Part shown: positions 22,692 through 29,772 of the stretch, piece by piece
How the letters are laid out: each line of letters starts with the position of its first letter
Position numbering within the stretch: position 1 is the first letter of the stretch
Assembly: GCA_020850375.1 (NCBI GenBank)
Contig: JADZET010000070.1
Span: forward strand, 1-29,772
DNA from: Phycisphaeraceae bacterium
GTDB taxonomy: Bacteria > Planctomycetota > Phycisphaerae > Phycisphaerales > Phycisphaeraceae
Reading direction: 5' to 3'
DNA length: 29,772 bases
Made by a program: the position numbers and the translations under genes
The notes under the pieces: generated by a model
The model's database searches: none
The model's input: only the letters and a program-made list of their open reading frames with translations
Told to the model about the DNA's origin: nothing

Positions 22692-25511
22692 TTAGTCGCC
22701 GAGGGTGCGTTTGACCTGGACGACCTCGTAGCAGACGAGGCGGTCGCCGGGCTTGACGTCGTCGAAGCCTTGGAGGTGGATGCCGCATTCGAGGCCGGCG
22801 CGGACGTCGCGGACGTCGTCCTTGAGGCGGCGGAGCGAGGCGATCTCGCGGTTCTCGGTGACCACGACGCTGTCGCGGACGACGCGCATCTTGCCGCTGC
22901 GACGGATGATGCCGGTGGCGACCAGGCAGCCGGCGACGGTGCCGACCTTGCCGACGCGGAAGATCTGGCGGACCTCGGCCTCGCCGTGCTGGGTCTCGCG
23001 GAACTCGGGGGCGAGCATGCCCTCGATGGACTTCTTCACGTCCTCGACGAGCTCGTAGATGATGCGGTAGAGGCGGATGTCGACCTTGCGCTCCTCGGCC
23101 AGGTCGCGGGCGTGGGAGGAGGCGACGACGCCGAAGCCGACGATGACGGCGTCGGAGGCGTCGGCGAGCAGGACGTCGCTCTCGTTGATGCCGCCGACGG
23201 CCACGTGCAGGACGCGGACGGCGACCTCCTCGGTGCCGGCCTTGATCAGGCTGTCGCGCAGGACCTCGACGGAGCCCTGGACGTCGGCCTTGATGACCAG
23301 GCGGAGTTCCTTGGCTTGGCCGAGCTTGAGCTGATCGGCGAAGTTGTCGAGGGTGACCTTGGTCTTGCTGGCGAGCTGCTTGGTGCGTTCGACCTCGCGG
23401 TACTGCATGGCGATGCGTTCGGCCTGCTGGAGGGAGTCGGTGACGTAGAACTTGTCGCCGGCGTCGGGGAGCATGTCGATGCCTGAGACCTCGAGGGGGG
23501 TGGCGGGTCCGGCGTCGCGGAGGCTCTTGCCCTTGTCGTCGGCCATGTCGCGGACGCGGCCGTAGGCCCGGCCGATGACGATGAAGTCGCCGACCTTGAT
23601 CTGTCCCTGCTGGACGAGAACGCGCGCCACGGGGCCGCGGCCCTCCTGCATCTGGGCCTCGATGACGATGCCGCGGGCGGTGCCGCCGTAGTCGGCCTTG
23701 AGCTCGAGCAGCTCGGCGCGGTAGTCGAGCATCTCGAGGAGCTCTTTGACGCCCTTGCCGCCGGTGGCGCTGGTGCGGATGATCTCGGTCTCACCGCCCC
23801 ACTCGACGGGGTTGAGGCCGTGCTCGGCGAGCTGGCCGAAGATCCGGCGGACGTTCTCCTCGGTGGCCTCGGGCTTGTCGATCTTGTTGAGCGCCACGAC
23901 GATCGGGACGCCGGCGGCGCGGGCGTGGTTGATCGACTCGACGGTCTGGGGCATGACGCCGTCGTCGGCGGCGACGACCAGGACGACGATGTCGGTCATG
24001 TTGGCGCCGCGGGCGCGCATGTGGGTGAAGGCCTCGTGGCCGGGGGTGTCGAGGAAGACGACGGTCTTTTCCTTGCCCTCGTGTCCGGCGACGGTGACAC
24101 GGTAGGCGCCGACGTGCTGGGTGATGCCGCCGGCCTCGTGGACGGCGACGTCGGCCTGGCGGATGCTGTCGAGGAGGCTGGTCTTGCCGTGGTCGACGTG
24201 GCCCAGGACGGTGACGACGGGCGGGCGCGGTCGGACGTCGATCTCCTTGCGGGACTCGAACTCGGCCAGGACGGTCTGCTCGTCGGTCTGCTGCTCCCTG
24301 ACGACCAGCTCGAGGTCGTACTCGAGGGCGACCTCCATGGCGGTCTCGGCGCTGATGGAGGAGTTGATGGTGGTCATCGTGCCCTTTTTGAAGAGGTACT
24401 TGATGATGTCGGCGGCCTTGATGCCGGTGGCGGCGGAGAGGTCCTTGATGAAGATGGGCTCGGCGATCTCGACGCGACCGGAGCCGGCCGAGGGTGCGAC
24501 GGCGCCGGGCTGGCCCTCCTTCTTCTTCATGTCGCGGCGGCGCTGCTTGAGGAAGCCGGCGGCGCCGCGGAGGCGGGCGTCGAGTTCGAGCAGGTCCTGC
24601 TCGCTGAACTTGGTCGGTCCGGTGGGCAGGCCCTCGGCGGATCGTCCTCGGCGGGTGGTCAGGGAGCGGCGTTTGCCGCCGGCCTTCTTGCCCGCGGGGC
24701 CCTCGCCCTCACCGGCGCCCTGCTTGCCGCCGACGCCGCGTCCGCGGGCCGGGCCGCGTGAGCGGGAGATCTCGCCGTCGCCGGATTCGTCGGTCTGACC
24801 GCCGGCGGGGCCGGCCGGGCCGCGTTTGGGGCGCGGGGCCTGGACCTGGTCGGGGCGTTCGATGCGGACGACGCGCTGACCTTTGAGGACGGCCTCCTTG
24901 GGCTTGTCGAGCTTCTCGCCGGCGGGTCGGACGACGGTGGGGCGATCGGGCACGTTGGGCCGGCCGATCGGGGACGGTGGGACGGGCTGGCGCGGCTCGG
25001 CGGGCGTGACCGCGCGGGCCTTGGCCTCGCCGTGCGGGTGGGCTGGGGTGGCGTGGGCTGGGCCGGATTCCGCGGTCTGGACCTGCGGGGGGGGCTCGGT
25101 CGTGGGGGCTGTCGCGTGGGGACGGGCGGGCGCTTCGGTGGTCGGCTCGACCTCGGGCGATTCGGAGGTCACCGCGTCGGCGCTCGGAGCGTCCTGCGCC
25201 GGCTCGACCTCCTGCTCGGCGGTGGCGGTGGCGGTGGAAGACTCCGCGTGGCCGTCCTTCTTGTGATGGCCGGCGCGGGCGCGGGCCTTGCGCACCTTGG
25301 TCAGGTCGACCTTCTCGGCCGTCTCGATGGCGGTGTGGGCGTCGCTCTCCTGGCTGAACCATTCCATGATGGTCTGGATCAGCCCGAGCTTGACGGTTGA
25401 CATGTGGTTCTGGATGCCGGGCACGCCCTCGGCCTGGCATTTTTCCACGATCGCCTTGCTCGACACGCCCAGCTCTTTGGCGACCTCGAAGATCCGCTTG
25501 GCCTTAGCCAA
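22692..25511 (-). CDS. infB: Translation initiation factor IF-2
   Basis: This GTPase delivers fMet-tRNA to the 30S subunit and promotes subunit joining. The protein has 939 residues from TTG 25511, which is preceded by GGAAGGAGT; the frame continues upstream without family sequence. An N-terminal IF2_N motif ([20 protein letters not shown]) is followed by a long Pro/Ala/Glu- and Arg/Gly-rich linker, then a second IF2_N ([20 protein letters not shown]). The G domain has GHVDHGKT (about 436-443), DTPGHEAF (about 486) and NKID (about 540), and domains II-IV follow to the end. It lies 81 bases downstream of nusA. The use of TTG for an essential factor may limit its translation. Confidence 0.98.
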   Translation of the reverse strand: MAKAKRIFEVAKELGVSSKAIVEKCQAEGVPGIQNHMSTVKLGLIQTIMEWFSQESDAHTAIETAEKVDLTKVRKARARAGHHKKDGHAESSTATATAEQEVEPAQDAPSADAVTSESPEVEPTTEAPARPHATAPTTEPPPQVQTAESGPAHATPAHPHGEAKARAVTPAEPRQPVPPSPIGRPNVPDRPTVVRPAGEKLDKPKEAVLKGQRVVRIERPDQVQAPRPKRGPAGPAGGQTDESGDGEISRSRGPARGRGVGGKQGAGEGEGPAGKKAGGKRRSLTTRRGRSAEGLPTGPTKFSEQDLLELDARLRGAAGFLKQRRRDMKKKEGQPGAVAPSAGSGRVEIAEPIFIKDLSAATGIKAADIIKYLFKKGTMTTINSSISAETAMEVALEYDLELVVREQQTDEQTVLAEFESRKEIDVRPRPPVVTVLGHVDHGKTSLLDSIRQADVAVHEAGGITQHVGAYRVTVAGHEGKEKTVVFLDTPGHEAFTHMRARGANMTDIVVLVVAADDGVMPQTVESINHARAAGVPIVVALNKIDKPEATEENVRRIFGQLAEHGLNPVEWGGETEIIRTSATGGKGVKELLEMLDYRAELLELKADYGGTARGIVIEAQMQEGRGPVARVLVQQGQIKVGDFIVIGRAYGRVRDMADDKGKSLRDAGPATPLEVSGIDMLPDAGDKFYVTDSLQQAERIAMQYREVERTKQLASKTKVTLDNFADQLKLGQAKELRLVIKADVQGSVEVLRDSLIKAGTEEVAVRVLHVAVGGINESDVLLADASDAVIVGFGVVASSHARDLAEERKVDIRLYRIIYELVEDVKKSIEGMLAPEFRETQHGEAEVRQIFRVGKVGTVAGCLVATGIIRRSGKMRVVRDSVVVTENREIASLRRLKDDVRDVRAGLECGIHLQGFDDVKPGDRLVCYEVVQVKRTLGD

Positions 25512-25592
25512 AATAGACTCCTTCCTGACCGACCGGCCCAACCACCGTGCGGCGAGAACGCGCCGCCGGCCCGACACACCTGCCCGTCACGA

Positions 25593-27062
<1,470 letters not shown>

Positions 27063-27214
27063 GTCACTGTCCTTGCCCGCCGAGCCTCTTGCCCGGACGG
27101 CTATTTGTTCAAGTTGTTCGGTCGTGAGATTGTCGAGTCGTCGAACGAGGCGTGGGTTTGGTTCTCTGTGGGTTCTCCAGGGGGGGGTGACGAGCCGGGG
27201 CGGCGATGTCTCCT

Positions 27215-27251
27215 AAAAAAACAAACCACGATCCGCCCAAAGCGTTCGTGG
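27215..27251 (-). terminator. Intrinsic terminator upstream of nusA
   Basis: On the minus strand CCACGA (27251-27246) pairs with TCGTGG (27231-27226), with inner CGC/GCG pairing, followed by TTTGTTTTTTT ending at 27215. It points toward nusA, about 150 bases before its start codon. Confidence 0.8.
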
Positions 27252-27556
27252 CCTGCGCCTCACCCGTTCGACGGGCTCGCCTCCCAACAAGGGAGTCATA
27301 CCCATCCGCGGGTCGACCGCGATGCACACCTGCGCCTAAACCATAGCCCCTCCTTTGTGGGGTTCCCTGATCCGGCGGGCAATCGCCCGCTCGAACTTGG
27401 GGGGTCCAGACGCCTTGGGAGCCTGCGGAACAGGCTCGACGGCGGCGGCAAGCTCGGTGGCTGCCGCTGCCATCAATGTACCCGAGGCCTCAGGCCGGAT
27501 TGTCGCAGCGCATCATGCACAGGTCACGCTCCGGTCGTTCACCGACGCAAGTCAGA
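27215..27556 (-). ncRNA. Putative nusA leader RNA or independent small RNA (about 340 nt)
   Basis: The region lies between a minus-strand promoter (27563-27590) and a minus-strand intrinsic terminator (27215-27251). It has no convincing protein. Many short hairpins are visible: GAGCCTG/CAGGCTC around 27419-27437, GCGGGC/GCCCGC around 27376-27391, CTCCC/GGGAG around 27282-27296 and CCCGT/ACGGG around 27264-27276. I looked for tmRNA, RNase P and SRP RNA landmarks and saw none. A regulated leader of nusA, an unknown sRNA, or both are possible. Confidence 0.35.
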
Positions 27557-27562
27557 ATGAGT

Positions 27563-27590
27563 ACTGTAGATAACGCGAGGTTATTGTCAA
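27563..27590 (-). promoter_or_regulatory. Sigma70-type promoter of the nusA leader transcript
   Basis: TTGACA (27590-27585) and TACAGT (27568-27563) are 16 bases apart on the minus strand. The spacer contains the inverted repeat ATAAC-GCGAG-GTTAT (27570-27584, plus strand). This is a plausible operator position. A G-run tract lies just upstream (27598-27624). Confidence 0.6.
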
Positions 27591-27879
27591 GCGGCGAGGG
27601 GGGGGTGAGGGGGCCTTGGGCGGGATGGAGAAAGAGGTGCGGGGTAAAAATTCCTGCGTAGGGGGGGGTTACAGTCACCGGGCTGTGTGGTGGGGGCTGG
27701 GAGGCCTGATCCTGCGCCCCGACCGCCGTACCCCATTTTTAGCCTCACCAGTGGCGTTTTTATAAGCACAAGGTAAACTCTACGTCTTACGTACCGTTAT
27801 CGGTGCCAGCCCCCCTTTCGGCGAACTCGCCAGAGTCACCCACCGCCGAGCCATTCGGTCAGATCACCCAAGGTGTTGC

Positions 27880-29022
27880 ATGCAAGGTCGTGGCATCCAC
27901 GACAGCGCTGGCGTCTTAGTTGAACCTCCGGCCCGGGAAGTTTCCGCGGGCCAGGCGGTCGCGGCTGAGCCTGCGCCATGTCCGGCCACCACGGGCGTGC
28001 TTCGGCCGGGGGTGACGGTGCTGATCCCGGCGTACAACGAGTCGGCCAGCATCGCGGACACGATCAAGAGCCTGCAGGCCCAGACGGTCAGGCCCACCGT
28101 CATCCTCGTCGTCGATGACTGCTCGAAGGACAACACCGGCCAGATCGCCCGGGAGCTGGGGGCGACGGTGATCCGGCCGGAGAAGAACACGGGCTTCAAG
28201 GCCGGGGCGCAGATCTTCGGGCTCAAACAGATCGACACCGAGTTCGTGCTGGCCATCGACGCGGACACGACGCTGGCGCCGGACGCGATCGAGCGGATCC
28301 TCGCCCCCATGGCGGACGCGAAGAACGGGGCGGCGTGCGGGATGGTGCTGCCGCGGTACGTCAAGACCATCTGGGAGCGGGGGCGGTACGTGGAGTACCT
28401 GTTCGCGTTCACCTTCGGCAAGGCGATCCAGAACCACTTCCACCGGCCGATGATCGCGTCGGGGTGCTTCACGATCTACCGGACGGACCTGCTGCGGAAG
28501 ATCGGGGCGTGGCAGCCGCGGACGGTGGCCGAGGACCTAGACCTGACCTGGACGTTCTTCGCCAACGGGTACAACATCGCGTTCGTGGAGAAGGCGGTGT
28601 GCTACCCGATCGAGCCGCACGACTTCCACTTCCTGCGCAAGCAGTTGCGGAGGTGGTCGCACGGGTTCTTCCAGTGCATGCGGATCCACTGGCGGATGGT
28701 GCTCGATCAGCCCTACCTGCGGTCGATGATCGCGGTGGGGATGTGGGACGCGCTGATCGCGTCGATCGTCTATCTGTTCCTGCTGCCGCTCCTGGCGGTG
28801 CTGCTGCACCCGATCTACCTGCTGCTTTACTTCATCGACGCGCCGGTGGTGGCGGTGCCGGTGCTGATCGGGGCGGCTCGACGTGGGCAATTCTGGAAGG
28901 CGCTGATCAGCCTTCCGGGTTTCTTTGTGCTTCGACTGGTCAACTCGGTATTCATGCTCGAGGCGGCTTGGAGTGAACTGATCCTTCGCAAGCCGCTGGC
29001 GGTTTTTGAGAAGGGACATTAG
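27880..29022 (+). CDS. Processive family 2 glycosyltransferase (membrane)
   Basis: This 380-residue enzyme belongs to the cellulose/chitin/poly-GlcNAc synthase type of GT2. Catalytic motifs are in order: VTVLIPAYNESASIADTI, VVDDCSKDNTG, AIDADTTL (DxD), ASGCFTIYR, AEDLDLTW (catalytic Asp) and QLRRWSHG (the QxxRW signature). At least two to three membrane segments follow near the C-terminus (LFLLPLLAVLLHPIYLLLYF and later). The first 40 residues are not conserved. ATG 27880 has AAGG 6 bases upstream. The product is likely an extracellular or cell-surface polysaccharide; which one cannot be told. The next gene starts 2 bases after the stop and may be a partner. Confidence 0.92.
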   Translation: MQGRGIHDSAGVLVEPPAREVSAGQAVAAEPAPCPATTGVLRPGVTVLIPAYNESASIADTIKSLQAQTVRPTVILVVDDCSKDNTGQIARELGATVIRPEKNTGFKAGAQIFGLKQIDTEFVLAIDADTTLAPDAIERILAPMADAKNGAACGMVLPRYVKTIWERGRYVEYLFAFTFGKAIQNHFHRPMIASGCFTIYRTDLLRKIGAWQPRTVAEDLDLTWTFFANGYNIAFVEKAVCYPIEPHDFHFLRKQLRRWSHGFFQCMRIHWRMVLDQPYLRSMIAVGMWDALIASIVYLFLLPLLAVLLHPIYLLLYFIDAPVVAVPVLIGAARRGQFWKALISLPGFFVLRLVNSVFMLEAAWSELILRKPLAVFEKGH

Positions 29023-29024
29023 CC

Positions 29025-29474
29025 ATGGCAGCGGGTCTTCCCAGCACGGGCATCGGCGGCATCTTCTACCTCCTGTTGGTCCTGTGGATGCCGCTGCGCG
29101 AGTTGCAGATGACGATCCAGGGGCGCAGCAGCCTTGCTCGCTGGCGCGGGATCGCCATGCACTGGTTCGTGGTCGGGTGCATGATCGGGATGATCTTCGG
29201 GCAGGGGTACCTGATGGACGCGATGTGCGAGTGGCTGCTGAAGATCTCGCCTCTGGACTCGTCGCTGCAACTGGCGAGCATGCTGCTGGATGACGCGTCG
29301 TCGCCGGCCTTCGCGCTGACGCCGGTGGCGCTGCTGTTGGTGGTGCTCGGGGCGGTGCACGTGGCGCGGGCGATGGCGCACCGGCAGGACCAGACCCCCC
29401 TGCCGACCGGCACGACGACGCAGGCGGCTGGGACGACGCCCACTCTCGTGGCGAGCGAGGCCGCGACGGCGTAA
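29025..29474 (+). CDS. Small membrane protein next to the GT2 gene
   Basis: I do not recognise this 149-residue protein. It has hydrophobic segments at about 10-27 (IGGIFYLLLVLWMPLREL), 45-64 (MHWFVVGCMIGMIFGQGYLM) and 96-115 (FALTPVALLLVVLGAVHVAR). A Thr/Ala-rich tail follows. The tight 2-base spacing from the glycosyltransferase suggests translational coupling and a role in the same polysaccharide synthesis or export complex, by position only. Confidence 0.75.
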   Translation: MAAGLPSTGIGGIFYLLLVLWMPLRELQMTIQGRSSLARWRGIAMHWFVVGCMIGMIFGQGYLMDAMCEWLLKISPLDSSLQLASMLLDDASSPAFALTPVALLLVVLGAVHVARAMAHRQDQTPLPTGTTTQAAGTTPTLVASEAATA

Positions 29475-29556
29475 CGCCCCTATTGCCCGGGTCGGACGTC
29501 AGGCAGGAACTTTCGCCTGCCCTGTCAGCCGTGGGGCGCTTGGCTGATTCAACCGC

Positions 29557-29584
29557 TTGACACCCCGTGGCCAGCCGGCACAAT
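29557..29584 (+). promoter_or_regulatory. Promoter for tRNA-Gly
   Basis: TTGACA (29557-29562) is a perfect -35 box and CACAAT (29579-29584) follows after 16 bases. The start would be near 29591, 28 bases before the tRNA. Confidence 0.6.
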
Positions 29585-29618
29585 GAATCCGTCGGTTGGC
29601 CGCCCTGCCGACCGCCGT

Positions 29619-29691
29619 GCGGGTGTAACTCAGTTGGTAGAGTGTCAGCTTCCCAAGCTGAATGTCGCCGGTTCGAATCCGGTCACCCGCT
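29619..29691 (+). tRNA. tRNA-Gly (anticodon CCC)
   Basis: The acceptor GCGGGTG (29619-29625) pairs with CACCCGC (29684-29690) and the discriminator is T, as in bacterial tRNA-Gly. The D arm has AACTCAGTTGGTAGAGT, the anticodon stem TCAGC/GCTGA encloses loop TTCCCAA (anticodon CCC), and the T arm is GCCGGTTCGAATCCGGT. CCA is not encoded. Confidence 0.96.
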
Positions 29692-29772
29692 TTGCCCCCC
29701 TTCTATGACGGCAACCATTCCCCTGCCTGCATCATATGCCGACCGGACGGGCCGGCGGGGTGTGGATTGCCC

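Noticed and set aside
22632..23486. Plus-strand acidic frame opposite infB
   Set aside because: Asp/Ala/Val/Leu-only composition is the mirror of infB coding sequence; no family features.
27213..27329. Possible 38-residue protein on the minus strand in the nusA leader, ending LFF-TAG in the terminator T-run
   Set aside because: GTG start without a ribosome site, no recognisable homology, and its end coincides with the intrinsic terminator. An ATG-GTT-TAG upstream in the same frame has a good ribosome site but stops at once; reading TAG as pyrrolysine has no support here.
27215..27556. tmRNA, RNase P RNA or SRP RNA as identity of the leader segment
   Set aside because: None of their conserved core sequences was found on the minus strand, and the hairpin pattern does not follow these RNAs.

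Overview
The window is high-GC bacterial DNA that fits a planctomycete, probably class Phycisphaerae. This rests on very GC-rich third positions, several GTG/TTG starts, multiple uroporphyrinogen-decarboxylase (UroD)-fold paralogues and an unusual ECF sigma factor. It is inferred from gene content, not from a marker-tree search.

Left part (1-12089). A minus-strand glycoside hydrolase family 1 gene runs off the left edge. Beside it are a minus-strand corrinoid-activating Fe-S ATPase (RamA/DUF4445 type) and a DUF1638 protein. Divergent from these, on the plus strand, lie a MttC/MtbC-type corrinoid protein, a zinc-site UroD-family methyltransferase (MtaA/MtbA type), a Gfo/Idh/MocA oxidoreductase, three diverged UroD-fold proteins and a homocysteine S-methyltransferase. 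Together they look like a corrinoid-dependent methyl-transfer module: a donor is demethylated onto Co(I), the activator repairs Co(II), and methyl groups may end on homocysteine. In the middle of it lies the most unusual gene of the window (7388-8650): an ECF sigma factor whose C-terminal half resembles the catalytic domain of phenylalanyl-tRNA synthetase alpha subunit (PheS).

Middle (12101-20019). Leucyl/phenylalanyl-tRNA-protein transferase (aat), tRNA-Phe(GAA) and a LysE-type exporter come first. The ribosomal protein operon rplK-rplA-rplJ-rplL follows, with a 130-bp inverted-repeat element between rplJ and rplL and a strong terminator after rplL. Next are an AT-richer DUF4145 gene (likely acquired), a DinG-type helicase and a GNAT acetyltransferase.

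Right part (20146-29772). A minus-strand operon nusA-infB-DUF503-rbfA-(HhH protein)-hisG has a long leader with a promoter and an intrinsic terminator ahead of nusA. A processive family 2 glycosyltransferase with a small membrane protein, and tRNA-Gly(CCC), complete the window.

A short interspersed hairpin repeat with core CCCCCGGAAG occurs at many gene boundaries. The same unit appears in the coding tails of nusA and rbfA.
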